This document shows, in pieces, positions 7,667 through 16,406 of a stretch of 64,000 bases of DNA. The stretch comes from UBA5216 sp043743335 (lineage in GTDB: Bacteria > Pseudomonadota > Gammaproteobacteria > Burkholderiales > SG8-41), in contig JAYTWR010000169.1 in the NCBI GenBank assembly GCA_043743335.1, positions 1-64,000 of the forward strand, in the 5' to 3' direction. The notes under the pieces are model-generated. The model did not search any database, had not been told where the DNA came from, and saw only the letters and a list, made by a program, of their open reading frames with translations. Position 1 is the first letter of the stretch, and every line of letters starts with the position of its first letter. A program made the translations under genes and the position numbers.

Positions 7667-8315
7667 CGATATCGCTCGCCGCGCCCACCGGGTTGGCACG
7701 GAAGGCTTTTTCTTCTTCGCCGATCATCAGGTACAGGCCGTCGAGCGATTTTTGCGTGACGTAGCCTTCGACGGTGGATTGGTCTTTTTTCAGCAGGCCG
7801 ACCGCTGCCGCTTGCCCGGCGAGCGAGTTGTATTGCTGCGCCAAGCCCACGCGCTGCGTGGAATTTTTGACGATGGGCAGAAAGCGCTGTGTGAGCTGCG
7901 CGCTGGTGGTGCGGCGAAAATAATCCGTCACCGATGTCGGCCCGCCACTGAGAATGCCTTTGGCGTCTTGCAGGCTCATTTTTTTGGCGGCGTCGATGAG
8001 CAGGGTTTTGGCTTCCGGCATGGCCGCTTCGGCAGCGCGGTTCATCGAGAGAATCAACTCATCCGCCTTCTTGCCCATGCCCACGGCGCGCATCGCGCTC
8101 TCGGCCTGCTTTAACGCGGGCGGCAGCGGAATTTTTACTTTCGGATTACTCAAGAAGCCGTTCTCGACGCCCAGTTTGCTGACCGCTGCCGCAGCACCAT
8201 CGGTCAGCGCCTGGCGCACGCCGCTGGCAGCATCCGTGTTGGTCAGCGCCGACAACTGCGCGTGCGCAGCAAACGGGATGACAGCCATCAAAAACACACT
8301 CAGAATACGCGACAT
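7638..8315 (-). CDS. DUF4197 domain-containing protein, exported
   Basis: This 225-residue protein begins MSRILSVFLMAVIPFAAHAQ, a signal peptide with an A-H-A cleavage site. The mature part matches the DUF4197 family, with a helical segment QAESAMRAVGMGKKADELILSMNRAAEAA and the TSVTDYFRRTTSAQL block. The ATG at 8315 is preferred over the upstream in-frame ATG at 8342 because it starts the signal peptide. Function unknown; periplasmic location inferred. Its 3' end overlaps cbiX convergently. Confidence 0.8.
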   Translation of the reverse strand: MSRILSVFLMAVIPFAAHAQLSALTNTDAASGVRQALTDGAAAAVSKLGVENGFLSNPKVKIPLPPALKQAESAMRAVGMGKKADELILSMNRAAEAAMPEAKTLLIDAAKKMSLQDAKGILSGGPTSVTDYFRRTTSAQLTQRFLPIVKNSTQRVGLAQQYNSLAGQAAAVGLLKKDQSTVEGYVTQKSLDGLYLMIGEEEKAFRANPVGAASDIVKKVFGALK

Positions 8316-8390
8316 ATGATTCACCTCTTTTATCCAAGTCATGGTGGTGGTAACGGCGGCCCGCGTGACGCGGGCACGTGCTGCTATCGT

Positions 8391-8885
8391 ATGCTGATGG
8401 CGTGGCTGGCGGCAACTGTTTTAACGTCGTGCGCGCCTGCGGTCGAAAAAAAGCCTGCGCCCGCGTCAACTTTTGTAACAATCAAGGGCGAATCTATCCC
8501 TTTGAACAGCTTGCGCGGCAAAGTGGTGCTGGTGAATTTTTGGGCCACGGATTGCCCGGTGTGCGTCAAGGAAATGCCGCAACTGATTGAGACGCACCAA
8601 AAATTTCAACCGCAAGGTTTTGAAACGGTGGCCGTTGCCATGTGGTACGACCCGCCGGTGCGCGTGCTGCAATTCAGCGAGCAGCGCGCATTGCCGTTTA
8701 AGGTGGCGTTCGATCCGGTGGGCGAACACGCCAAAGCGTTCGGCGATTTAACCCTGACGCCGACCACGTTTGTGATCGACAAACGGGGCAATATTGTTTA
8801 CCGCGTGGTGGGGGCACCGGATTTCAAAAAACTGCATACGCTGCTGGAACAAAAGCTCAGCGAAAAGCTGAACGAGAAGGGTTAA
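8391..8885 (+). CDS. TlpA/ResA-type thioredoxin-like lipoprotein
   Basis: This 164-residue protein starts MLMAWLAATVLTSC, a lipoprotein signal with Cys14 as the likely lipidated residue. A thioredoxin fold follows, with the redox motif C55-P-V-C58 in FWATDCPVC and the cis-proline region LTPTTFVIDKRG. This predicts an outer- or inner-membrane-tethered reductase of the TlpA/ResA type, acting for example on apocytochromes or other periplasmic thiols. It is divergent from DUF4197. A rho-independent terminator follows at 8900. Confidence 0.85.
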   Translation: MLMAWLAATVLTSCAPAVEKKPAPASTFVTIKGESIPLNSLRGKVVLVNFWATDCPVCVKEMPQLIETHQKFQPQGFETVAVAMWYDPPVRVLQFSEQRALPFKVAFDPVGEHAKAFGDLTLTPTTFVIDKRGNIVYRVVGAPDFKKLHTLLEQKLSEKLNEKG

Positions 8886-8899
8886 GCCACGCCACCCTC

Positions 8900-8924
8900 A
8901 AACCGGCTCAATCGCCGGTTTTAT
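8900..8924 (+). terminator. Rho-independent terminator after the TlpA-like gene
   Basis: AAACCGGC (8900-8907) pairs with GCCGGTTT (8914-8921) around a 6-base loop, followed by T and A. A short U tract is formed by the stem's own T residues. Confidence 0.65.
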
Positions 8925-9026
8925 AGGGGCGCTGTGCCCGCCGCGTCCGAGGCCGGTTCTTGACGCCTGCGCGGTTTGGGCACACATTGCGTGCGCGCCG
9001 CGTTGCGGCATTGCACGGAGGCCCGT

Positions 9027-9992
9027 ATGACCCGGTGGCTCGTAGCTTTGATCTTGGCGTTGCTGGCGCACGGCTCAGCCTTTGCACAGCCCTTTGCACA
9101 GTCCTATCCCACCAAACCCATTCGCCTGATTGTGCCGTTCGCAGCGGGCGGGCCGGTGGATTTTGTCGCGCGACTGCTGGCACCCAAGCTGACAGAGACG
9201 TTTCGCCAATCGGTGGTGGTGGACAATCGCGGCGGCGCGAGCGGCATGATCGGCATTGAAACGGCGATCCGGGCGCAGCCCGACGGCTATACGATGATGA
9301 TTGTGTCGAGCACGTATGCCGGCACGGCGGCGCTGGTGAAGCTCCCTTACGATCCGGTGCACGATGTGACGCCGATTTCGCTGCTGGGTGAATCCGCAAT
9401 CTTAATCACGGTGCATCCGTCGCTGCCGGTGGCGAATGTTCGCGAGCTAATCACATATGAGCAGGCGCACTCGGGCAAGTTGAGCTTTGGCTCGTCGGGC
9501 ATCGGCGGCAGCATTCACTTGGGCACGGAAATGCTCAATCAAATGGCCGGCATGAAAATGCAGCACGTGCCGTACAAAGGGCAGGGGCCGGCGATTACGG
9601 ATATTCTTGGCGGGCAAATTCAGTTTTTGATGGCAAGCCCGCTGGTGCTGGTGCCGCATGTGAAATCCGGCAAACTGCGCGCGCTGGCGGTGTCGACCGC
9701 GCGGCGTGTGGCCGCCATGCCCGATGTACCCGCTGTGGCGGAAACCGTGCCCGGCTATGAAACGGCGAGTTGGCAAGCCGTGCTGGGCCCCAAAAACCTG
9801 CCGCAAGACATCGCCGTGCGCTGGAACCGTGAAATCGACCGCACGCTCCAATTGCCGGACGTGAGAGCGCGCCTTACCGCCGACGGCATGCAACTGGCGG
9901 GCGGGGCGTCATCACGCGTGATGGCGGTATTGGCGCGCGACGTAGCAAAGTGGCAGCGCGTGGTCAAAGCGGCGGGCATCCAGCTGCAGTAA
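9027..9992 (+). CDS. Bug-family solute-binding protein
   Basis: This 321-residue receptor starts MTRWLVALILALLAHGSAFAQ, a complete Sec signal peptide. It continues with YPTKPIRLIVPFAAGGPVDFVAR and the DNRGGASGMIGIETAIRAQPDGYT block of Bug proteins, then HVPYKGQGPAITDILGG. The ATG at 9027 follows GGAGG at 9017-9021, a strong ribosome site, so the longer upstream frame is discarded. There are no transporter membrane genes next to it. Ligand not predictable; family members bind carboxylates, nicotinate or amino acids. Confidence 0.88.
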   Translation: MTRWLVALILALLAHGSAFAQPFAQSYPTKPIRLIVPFAAGGPVDFVARLLAPKLTETFRQSVVVDNRGGASGMIGIETAIRAQPDGYTMMIVSSTYAGTAALVKLPYDPVHDVTPISLLGESAILITVHPSLPVANVRELITYEQAHSGKLSFGSSGIGGSIHLGTEMLNQMAGMKMQHVPYKGQGPAITDILGGQIQFLMASPLVLVPHVKSGKLRALAVSTARRVAAMPDVPAVAETVPGYETASWQAVLGPKNLPQDIAVRWNREIDRTLQLPDVRARLTADGMQLAGGASSRVMAVLARDVAKWQRVVKAAGIQLQ

Positions 9993-10274
9993 ATCACAGC
10001 AGCGGCGTTCGACGAAGGCGGCAGGCCAGCACAAATTGTGGTCATGTCTTTGGCGGTGTGGCTGGGGTGAAGGCGGAATGAGCGCTCTGCACGGTAATTT
10101 TAAAAAAATCCATTAAATCAATTAGTTACAGTGTTTTTACTGACGCTTCGGCACATGACTTAATTTGTGCTCCTGTGACTTAGTGCCCGCGTCAGCATGG
10201 CCGGTCGCGGGTAAACTCTACCGGTTAAACAATACCTGCAAAATTTCCTCAAAATACCCTCAAACCGTCACTTC
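9993..10274. other. Intergenic region before the UbiH-type gene
   Basis: No gene is seen in these 282 bases. The region holds a dispersed repeat copy (10101-10129) and short AT-rich stretches that may contain the promoter of the downstream hydroxylase gene. No clear -35/-10 pair could be fixed. Confidence 0.4.
10101..10129 (+). repeat. Dispersed AT-rich repeat before the ubiH-like gene
   Basis: Perfect IHF-consensus core at 10116-10128. Its left arm is AAAAAAATCCATTAA. Confidence 0.75.
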
Positions 10275-11450
10275 ATGACTGAATCCCACGATGTCGTCAT
10301 CATCGGCGCGGGCCTGGTGGGCGCGAGTCTCGCGCTGGCGCTGGCACCGTCGGGCTTGCGCGTAGCGCTGGTGGAGCCGCGCGCACCCGCTGCGCCGTCT
10401 GCGGCCTGGGACAGCCGTGTCTACGCAGTCAGCCCCGGCTCAGCGGCCTTTCTCACGCAGTTGGGCGCATGGCAGGCTGTGGAGGCGACGCGTGTCGGGC
10501 GGGTGGAGACGATGCGTATTTTTGGCGATGACACCGCGACGCCGCAGGCGAACATGACCTTCAGCGCGTACGAAGCGGGCCTCGGCGAGCTGGCGTTGAT
10601 CGCCGAGAGCGGCCGTTTGCAGGCGGCGCTATGGCAAAGCCTCAATGATGCGGCACCTGTCACGCGCTATTGCCCCGCAGTGTGCGAGGCGATGACGCCA
10701 CACGCCGACGCGACCGAAGTCACGCTCGACAGTGGCATCACGTTGCAGGCGCGGCTGGTGGTGGGCGCGGACGGTGCGCAATCGTGGGTGCGCGCGCAGG
10801 CCGGCATTAAGGTGCAATCGCACGATTACGCACAGCGCGGTGTGGTGGCGAATTTCGCCTGCGCTTTGCCGCATCGCGATACGGCATATCAATGGTTTCG
10901 CCCCGACGGCGTGCTGGCGTTGCTGCCGTTGCCGGGCAACCGCGTGTCGATGGTGTGGTCTACGGGCAGCGAACATGCGGATGCGTTAATGGCATTGAAT
11001 GTCACCGCGCTGGCGCAGTGCGTGGCGGATGCGAGCGGCGGTGCCGTAGGCGCGCTGGAAGTCATCACGCCAGCGGCGGCGTTCCCGTTGCATCGCCAGC
11101 AGGTGGCGGCGTGGGTTCAGCCGCGTCTTGCGCTGGTGGGAGACGCTGCGCATAATGTGCACCCGCTGGCGGGGCAAGGTGTGAATTTGGGGTTTCGCGA
11201 TGCGCGCGAATTGGCTGCCGTGTTGTGTGATCGCGGCGCGCAGCATGATTGCGGCGACTACGCTTTGCTGCGGCGTTACGAGCGCGCGCGCAAAGAGGAC
11301 GTACTGAGTATGCAGTTGGCGACGGATGTTTTACAGAAACTATTTACGTCACAAGGGGTCTGGCTGTCACAGGTGCGCAATTTGGGTTTGCGCCTGATGG
11401 AAGGCCGCACCCTGCTGAAGAATTTGCTGGTTAAACACGCTGCGGTGTGA
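10275..11450 (+). CDS. UbiH/UbiF/COQ6-family FAD-dependent hydroxylase
   Basis: This 391-residue flavoprotein monooxygenase belongs to the group that hydroxylates the ubiquinone ring. It shows the FAD dinucleotide fold VVIIGAGLVGASLALAL at residues about 7-23, the VGADGAQSWVRAQAG motif near residue 170, and GDAAHNVHPLAGQGVNLGFRDA near residue 290, all characteristic of UbiH-type enzymes. Which ring position it modifies (UbiH, UbiF, UbiI or UbiM) cannot be told. Another ubiquinone hydroxylase, coq7, is 14 kb away. dsbC follows 33 bp downstream in the same direction. Confidence 0.85.
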   Translation: MTESHDVVIIGAGLVGASLALALAPSGLRVALVEPRAPAAPSAAWDSRVYAVSPGSAAFLTQLGAWQAVEATRVGRVETMRIFGDDTATPQANMTFSAYEAGLGELALIAESGRLQAALWQSLNDAAPVTRYCPAVCEAMTPHADATEVTLDSGITLQARLVVGADGAQSWVRAQAGIKVQSHDYAQRGVVANFACALPHRDTAYQWFRPDGVLALLPLPGNRVSMVWSTGSEHADALMALNVTALAQCVADASGGAVGALEVITPAAAFPLHRQQVAAWVQPRLALVGDAAHNVHPLAGQGVNLGFRDARELAAVLCDRGAQHDCGDYALLRRYERARKEDVLSMQLATDVLQKLFTSQGVWLSQVRNLGLRLMEGRTLLKNLLVKHAAV

Positions 11451-11483
11451 GATTTTTTGATACATAAAGGATCAAGGGTCAAC

Positions 11484-12203
11484 ATGATTAAGCGAATTTC
11501 TGCATTATTGACGATGTTGTTGGTGCTGGGCGCCGGGGGCGCATCCGCTACGGAGGATGCCGAGGAAACCAAGGCGCGGCAGGCTGTGCAGGCAAAATTT
11601 TCCAAAAACGCAATTGATTCGGTCAAGCGTACGCCGTTCGCGGGCTTGTTTGAAGTGGTGATGGGGAGCGAAGTTATTTACACCGACATCAAAGCCGATT
11701 TCATGCTGGGCGGCACGCTCTACGACATGCGCAACATGCCACCGCGCAATATCACACAGGAAACGGCGCAGAAAATCGCGGCCAAGCTGATCACGACATC
11801 GCACGACACGGCCATCAAAATGGTGCGCGGTAACGGCAAGCGCGTAATCTACACTTTCGAAGATCCGAACTGCGGCTACTGTCGCGAACTCTACAAAGAA
11901 CTGACCAAATTAACCGATATCACGGTTTACACTTATTTGCTGCCGATACTGTCGCCCGATTCAACTGAAAAATCACGCGCTGTTTGGTGCGCGCGTGATC
12001 GCGTCAAGGCGTGGGATCAGGTGATGACCAAAGGGGCGGTCGCGGAGCCTTCCAAACCGTGTGATGCGCCGCTCTCGAAAAACACTGAGATGTCAGCGCG
12101 GATGGGGGTGCGCGGCACCCCGGCGATTTTCACGGCTACTGGACAGCAGTTGGGCGGATATATCACCGCAGCGCAGATCGAAGCGGCCCTGTCCAAGAAG
12201 TAA
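11484..12203 (+). CDS. dsbC: Thiol:disulfide interchange protein DsbC
   Basis: This 239-residue periplasmic disulfide isomerase has a signal peptide (residues 1-22) ending G-G-A-S-A. An N-terminal dimerisation domain follows, then a thioredoxin domain with C130-G-Y-C133 and the cis-proline motif GVRGTPAIF. The two extra cysteines of DsbC-type C-terminal domains are present (WCARD and KPCDA). Start at the ATG at 11484 gives a proper signal peptide; the in-frame ATG at 11457 lies only 6 bp after the previous gene. Confidence 0.9.
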   Translation: MIKRISALLTMLLVLGAGGASATEDAEETKARQAVQAKFSKNAIDSVKRTPFAGLFEVVMGSEVIYTDIKADFMLGGTLYDMRNMPPRNITQETAQKIAAKLITTSHDTAIKMVRGNGKRVIYTFEDPNCGYCRELYKELTKLTDITVYTYLLPILSPDSTEKSRAVWCARDRVKAWDQVMTKGAVAEPSKPCDAPLSKNTEMSARMGVRGTPAIFTATGQQLGGYITAAQIEAALSKK

Positions 12204-12224
12204 CGCGAACCCGTGTAGTTTGAC

Positions 12225-12917
12225 ATGCGCAGCGCTCGCAGCCGCATGGCCTTGGCGCTGGGCGCGTCCATGCTGCTGCACGCGTGGCTTGCGCATCAGG
12301 CGCAAGGCGTGCTGAATTCACCGCGGGCGAATTCGGTGGATGGTGTACTGCACAGCGTGCCCAGTGTACTCAATGTACTCAATGTACCCCTGCCATCCAT
12401 CCGCGCCACGCTTAGTGCGCCTACGGTGGATTTGCTGGCCGCTAAGAAAACGCTGACCGTCGAAACGGCATTCGCTGCTGGCAATGCGCCTGCGCCCATG
12501 GCGGTTGCTGCCGCCAGCTCAGTCACTGCAATGACTGCGATACCCGCCACGCAGCCCGCGCCGTCTGCCATCCAACAACCGCTGACGCTTACTGCTGTGG
12601 ACAATCATCGTAACGACACAGCGTTACCGCAGCCGCAAGACGCCACGTATTACGGCGCACTGAGTCTGGATGTGTATCCGCAAGCGCTCACCACGCTAGA
12701 GTTGGTGGGGATGGGGGTCGCCGGGCAGGTACGTGCCACGGTGTTGATTGATGAATCCGGCGTGGTCAATGCGGTACGCGCCGTGGACGCAGCCCAGCCG
12801 GACATCGCCGCCGCAACGCGAGCCTTACTGCTGCAAACGCGTTTCACACCAGCACGCAAGGACGGGCGTATTGTGAAGGCTGAAGTGCGCGTTAGTTTGC
12901 GGTATGGAGATCCATAG
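12225..12917 (+). CDS. TonB-like energy transducer protein
   Basis: This 230-residue protein has an N-terminal hydrophobic helix (MALALGASMLLHAWLAHQ) and a long Ala/Pro/Thr-rich linker. Its C-terminal domain resembles TonB: TTLELVGMGVAGQVRATVLIDESGVVNAVR...ALLLQTRFTPARKDGRIVKAEVRVSLRY. It would span the periplasm, but no ExbB/ExbD genes are present, so energising function is unproven. The linker contains a short in-frame duplication, VLNVLNV, from a 9-bp tandem repeat near 12366-12384. Confidence 0.7.
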   Translation: MRSARSRMALALGASMLLHAWLAHQAQGVLNSPRANSVDGVLHSVPSVLNVLNVPLPSIRATLSAPTVDLLAAKKTLTVETAFAAGNAPAPMAVAAASSVTAMTAIPATQPAPSAIQQPLTLTAVDNHRNDTALPQPQDATYYGALSLDVYPQALTTLELVGMGVAGQVRATVLIDESGVVNAVRAVDAAQPDIAAATRALLLQTRFTPARKDGRIVKAEVRVSLRYGDP

Positions 12918-12924
12918 ACTTTTT

Positions 12925-12953
12925 GTAACTAATTGATTTTATTGAGTTATTTT
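12925..12953 (-). repeat. Dispersed AT-rich repeat between convergent genes
   Basis: Perfect IHF-consensus core on the minus strand at 12926-12938. The arm ATTGAGTTATTTTT makes this one of the closest copies to the family consensus. It lies between the convergent TonB-like gene and mltA. Confidence 0.8.
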
Positions 12954-12970
12954 TGCCAGGCGCGGATGTG

Positions 12971-14245
12971 CTACGGCACACTCTTTGGCAACAGCACCCA
13001 CATCCGCACCGATTGCTGCATGCGCCCCGCCTCGCGCGCGGCGGTCTCTCCTGCGCCCCAAAAATAATCTATGCGCACCGCGCCGCGGATTGCGCCGCCA
13101 GTGTCTTGCGCCAGCATCAGGCGTTGCAGCGGCTTGGTGGTGTTGGGCCAGGTGGTGGAGATGTGCACCGGTGCGCCCAGCAGCACGTAGCGCGGATCAA
13201 TGGCGACGCTGCGTTCCGGCGTGAGCGGTACGCCCATCGCGCCGGGCGGCGAGGTGGACGGGCCGGTGAGTTCGCGGAAAAACACGTAGCGCGGATTTTG
13301 ATTCAGCAGTTCGTTGAGCCGACCCGGATTGGCGCGCGCCCAAGCTTTAATGCCTTGCATGGATGCGCGTTCCAAAGTGAGTTCGCCGCGTTCGATCAAT
13401 ACGCGGCCTATCGAGCGGTAGGGATGGCCATTGTGATCGGCGAAGCCGATGCGCATTTCGCCGCCTTCGGCCAGCGCGATGCGGCCTGAGCCTTGCACTT
13501 GCAAAAAGAAGAGGTCAATTGCGTCTTCCGCCCACGCGATTTCCTTGCCACGCAAGGGTGAGTTTTCGGCGTCGATTTGCGCGCGGGTGTAGTACGGCAC
13601 TGCGCGTTTGCCGTCAATGCGCACGCGTGGCGCGCTCGATTTGAGTTCAGGCGCGAGCGCGCCGAGATCGAGCAAAAGAATATCGTCGGGCGCGGCGTAG
13701 ACCGGATAGCGGTTACGCGCGCTGCGGGTGCGGCTACCGCGTATCGTCGGCTCATAGTAGCCGGTGGCGAGCCCCTCTAGCGTGCCGTCGGGGTTGACCA
13801 CCCGCTGCGGGGTGAAATACTGTTCAAAAAATTGCCGTGCGGCGTCGCGACCCTTGATGTGGGGTGCGGCATCGCAGAGTTCACGCCACACGGCTTGCTT
13901 GGCTAACACGCGGCAACTGATCAGCAGCGCGGGTAGTGCTTCGGCATGATTGTCCTGCCCCCAGCCGGGCAGGTCGCTCCAAGCGCCGGTTACCCACACG
14001 GGTGGCGTTTGTGGCTCGCCGGGCGATTCAGCAGGCGGTTTGGCGGGCGTGGTGGGTTCCGCAGCAGGCTCGGCGCGAGGGGCGGCGGGCGGGCTATCGA
14101 CGATCACGGTTGACGCGGGTGCCACGGCGGTGGGCTGCGGCTTTGCTGCTGGCGGCGTGGGCGATTGGCATGCCCCCGACAGCGCCATCAGCGCTGCCGC
14201 GACGGCGCACCTGAAGTATTGGATTTTCTGCGCGCGATCATTCAT
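12971..14245 (-). CDS. mltA: Membrane-bound lytic murein transglycosylase A
   Basis: This 424-residue lipoprotein has its lipidation site at C26 (ALSGAC). A Pro/Ala-rich spacer runs to about residue 85, followed by the MltA and 3D domains. Recognisable blocks are GLATGYYEPTIRGSR, AWAEDAIDLFFLQVQGSGR and the 3D-domain segment LAQDTGGAIRGAVRIDYFWG, which contains the catalytic aspartate region. The enzyme cleaves peptidoglycan to 1,6-anhydromuropeptides at the outer membrane. It is divergent from a small membrane ORF at 14293. Confidence 0.92.
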   Translation of the reverse strand: MNDRAQKIQYFRCAVAAALMALSGACQSPTPPAAKPQPTAVAPASTVIVDSPPAAPRAEPAAEPTTPAKPPAESPGEPQTPPVWVTGAWSDLPGWGQDNHAEALPALLISCRVLAKQAVWRELCDAAPHIKGRDAARQFFEQYFTPQRVVNPDGTLEGLATGYYEPTIRGSRTRSARNRYPVYAAPDDILLLDLGALAPELKSSAPRVRIDGKRAVPYYTRAQIDAENSPLRGKEIAWAEDAIDLFFLQVQGSGRIALAEGGEMRIGFADHNGHPYRSIGRVLIERGELTLERASMQGIKAWARANPGRLNELLNQNPRYVFFRELTGPSTSPPGAMGVPLTPERSVAIDPRYVLLGAPVHISTTWPNTTKPLQRLMLAQDTGGAIRGAVRIDYFWGAGETAAREAGRMQQSVRMWVLLPKSVP

Positions 14246-14292
14246 GATGGGGCGACAGTATAAACACGCTGAACAGACAGACGATTGTCACT

Positions 14293-14430
14293 ATGGAAAT
14301 TTTATCGTGGTTCCTGCTGGAAGCCTTTGCGGCGGCGACGTTACTGGCGCTGGTGGTATGGTGGACATGGCCACGCAAACCCCAAGATGAAGACGATAGC
14401 GATAGCCCGCCGGACAATCGCAAAGAATAA
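14293..14430 (+). CDS. Small single-pass membrane protein (45 aa)
   Basis: The ATG at 14293 opens a 45-residue frame, MEILSWFLLEAFAAATLLALVVWWTW then PRKPQ, ending in an acidic tail (DEDDSDSPPDNRKE). One transmembrane helix with a charged cytoplasmic tail is predicted. It is divergent from mltA and convergent with apaG, leaving it its own space. Codon use is similar to neighbours. No homologue is recognised. Expression is unproven and no strong ribosome site is seen, so this is a candidate only. Confidence 0.45.
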   Translation: MEILSWFLLEAFAAATLLALVVWWTWPRKPQDEDDSDSPPDNRKE

Positions 14431-14450
14431 TCTGCAAATCGGCTAATCGG

Positions 14451-14831
14451 CTAATGCAGCACGCGCGGCATGGACAGCGTGAATTCAGGAATGGTCACAT
14501 CGAACGGCGTGCCGTCATCCGCCACCATTTGATAGGTGCCGCGCATGGTACCCACGGGCGTGGCGATGGCTGAACCGCTGGTGTATTCAAAGCTTTCGCC
14601 GGGCCGCAGATGCGGTTGCTCGCCGACCACGCCTTTGCCGCGCACTTCCTGCACCTTGTCGGTGGCGTCGGTGATGATCCAGTGGCGGGTCAGTAATTGC
14701 GCGGCGACGCTGCCGCTGTTGGTGAGGGTAATGCTGTAGGCAAATACGTAGCGGTCGCTCGCCGGATCGGATTGATCGGCGATGTAAACCGTGCGTGTTT
14801 TGACGGCGATGTCGTAGGGTTTGCTGGGCAT
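14451..14831 (-). CDS. apaG: ApaG (DUF525) domain protein
   Basis: The 126-residue protein has the normal ApaG length. Segments typical of the fold are FAYSITLTNSGSVAAQLLTRHWIITDATDKVQEVRGKGVVGEQPHLRPGESFEYTSG (quoted in pieces: FAYSITLTN, LLTRHWIITDA, VRGKGVVGEQP, PGESFEYTSG) and the glycine-rich GTMRGTYQM near the end. The start at 14831 begins MPSKPYDIAV; the open frame continues upstream only through antisense rpe. Its biochemical role is not settled; the fold is a fibronectin III-like sandwich. It is divergent from rpe, its usual betaproteobacterial neighbour. Confidence 0.9.
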   Translation of the reverse strand: MPSKPYDIAVKTRTVYIADQSDPASDRYVFAYSITLTNSGSVAAQLLTRHWIITDATDKVQEVRGKGVVGEQPHLRPGESFEYTSGSAIATPVGTMRGTYQMVADDGTPFDVTIPEFTLSMPRVLH

Positions 14832-14924
14832 GGCGGGCAGATTCTCCAGTGCATAGTATACGCGAGGATACGCGAGGCATCCCTCGCGATCACAGCCACG
14901 CGTCGAAACAGGTACAATGCTTCT

Positions 14925-15587
14925 ATGAAATACCGCATTGCTCCCAGCATTTTGTCCGCTGATTTCGCGCGCTTGGGCGACGAAGTCAAAAGCGTAATCG
15001 CCGCCGGTGCCGATATCATTCACTTTGATGTGATGGACAATCACTACGTGCCCAATCTCACCATCGGGCCGCTGGTGTGCGAGGCCATACGCCCGCATGT
15101 GCAGGTGCCGATTGATGTGCACTTGATGGTGTCGCCGGTGGATCGCATCGTGCCGGATTTCGCTAAGGCTGGCGCGAACATTATTTCGTTTCACCCCGAA
15201 GCCTCGGCGCACATTGACCGCACCATTGGCTTGATTCACGACAGCGGTTGCAAAGCAGGGCTGGTGTTTAATCCCGGTACGCCGTTGCATTATCTCGATC
15301 ATGTGCTGCACAAGCTGGATCTGGTGCTGATAATGTCGGTGAACCCAGGTTTTGGTGGCCAGTCGTTCATACCCGAAGCGTTGAATAAATTACGTGCCAT
15401 GCGGCAAAAAATAGACGCCATCGGGCGCGACATCTGGCTGGAAGTCGATGGCGGTGTGAAGATCGATAACATTGCCGCCATCGCACGCGCCGGGGCCGAC
15501 ACCTTTGTGGCGGGCTCGGCTATTTTTGGCACGAAAGATTACCCGACCACCATCGCCGCCATGCGCGCGGCGCTGGCTTCGATCTGA
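14925..15587 (+). CDS. rpe: Ribulose-phosphate 3-epimerase
   Basis: This 220-residue TIM-barrel enzyme interconverts ribulose 5-phosphate and xylulose 5-phosphate. Metal-ligand and catalytic segments are IAPSILSADFARLG, HFDVMDNHYVPN, DVHLMVSP, MSVNPGFGGQSF and EVDGGV. The start at 14925 begins MKYRIAPS. The order rpe-gph-trpE is conserved in Betaproteobacteria, placing sugar-phosphate metabolism at the head of the tryptophan locus. Confidence 0.95.
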   Translation: MKYRIAPSILSADFARLGDEVKSVIAAGADIIHFDVMDNHYVPNLTIGPLVCEAIRPHVQVPIDVHLMVSPVDRIVPDFAKAGANIISFHPEASAHIDRTIGLIHDSGCKAGLVFNPGTPLHYLDHVLHKLDLVLIMSVNPGFGGQSFIPEALNKLRAMRQKIDAIGRDIWLEVDGGVKIDNIAAIARAGADTFVAGSAIFGTKDYPTTIAAMRAALASI

Positions 15588-15628
15588 TTCAACCCTATTC
15601 AATTCAAAGCCAATTTTTGGAGTTCGCA

Positions 15629-16318
15629 GTGAAGTTCACCCCACCCTTGTCTGTCAAAGCCGTGATGATTGATCTGGACGGCACCTTGCTCGATACCATT
15701 CCCGATCTGGCCGCTGCCGCCAACGGCATGCTCACCGAAATGGGCCGGCCCGCACTGCCGGAAGCCACCATCCGCAATTTTGTCGGCAAAGGCATTAATA
15801 ATCTGATCGAGCGCACGCTCACCAACAGCATGGACGGCAAGCCCGATCCTGAGTTGTTTGAAAAAGCAATCCCCATTTACGAGCGCAACTATCGTGCCGT
15901 GAACGGCAAGCACACGACCATTTATCCCGGCGTAAAGGAAGGCCTTGATCTGCTGCGCGCGCAAGGTTATCCGCTGGCGTGCGTGACCAACAAGTCCGAG
16001 CGCTTTACGTTGCCGCTACTCGATTTCGTCAAATTCTCCGGTTACTTCATGAGCGTGGTAGCTGGGGATACGCTGCCGCAAAAAAAACCCGATCCCGAAC
16101 CCTTATGGCACGCGTGCAAGCAAATGGGTGTAGCGCCCGGCGAGATGCTGATGATCGGCGATTCAATGAACGATGCGCAGGCCGCGCGCGCGGCAGGCTG
16201 CCCGATTTTTTGCGTAACCTACGGCTACAACGAAGGCCACGACGTGCATACGCTGGATTGTGATGCTATAGTAGCGTCGCTGGTTGAAGCTACACAGTTG
16301 ATTACAAAGAAGAATTAG
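15629..16318 (+). CDS. gph: Phosphoglycolate phosphatase
   Basis: This 229-residue HAD-family phosphatase has motif I DLDGTLLDT (nucleophile Asp), motif II around VTNKSE, motif III with K in KKPDPEPL and motif IV GDSMNDAQAARAAG. It dephosphorylates 2-phosphoglycolate. The GTG at 15629 is chosen because GGAG stands 8 bases upstream (15618-15621); a TTG four codons earlier is the alternative. The trp leader peptide begins 8 bp after its stop. Confidence 0.92.
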   Translation: MKFTPPLSVKAVMIDLDGTLLDTIPDLAAAANGMLTEMGRPALPEATIRNFVGKGINNLIERTLTNSMDGKPDPELFEKAIPIYERNYRAVNGKHTTIYPGVKEGLDLLRAQGYPLACVTNKSERFTLPLLDFVKFSGYFMSVVAGDTLPQKKPDPEPLWHACKQMGVAPGEMLMIGDSMNDAQAARAAGCPIFCVTYGYNEGHDVHTLDCDAIVASLVEATQLITKKN

Positions 16319-16325
16319 TTCGGTC

Positions 16326-16406
16326 ATGATTTCGAAAAACCTTTATTCAGTTCAGGCGGTACGCACCGCGTCTGCTTGGGCGCGTTGGCGTCGCTGGCGC
16401 AGCTAG
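16326..16406 (+). CDS. trpL: Tryptophan-rich leader peptide (trp attenuator)
   Basis: The ATG at 16326 opens a 26-codon frame ending at TAG 16404-16406. Its last nine residues are A-W-A-R-W-R-R-W-R-S, so Trp occurs at positions 18, 21 and 24 just before the stop. It sits 77 bp upstream of trpE. This is the classical layout of a ribosome-stalling attenuator that senses charged tRNA-Trp. Downstream, GCACC and GGTGC (about 16436-16455) and GCGCA/TGCGC can form alternative hairpins before the CCGTTTTT run at 16463-16470. I could not define a single clean terminator stem. Confidence 0.72.
   Translation: MISKNLYSVQAVRTASAWARWRRWRS

Noticed and set aside
14697..14924. Long upstream extension of rpe
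   Set aside because: The extra residues are antisense to apaG and unlike any epimerase; the conserved start is at 14925.
14832..15311. Long upstream extension of apaG
   Set aside because: It is antisense to rpe; ApaG proteins begin at the ATG at 14831.
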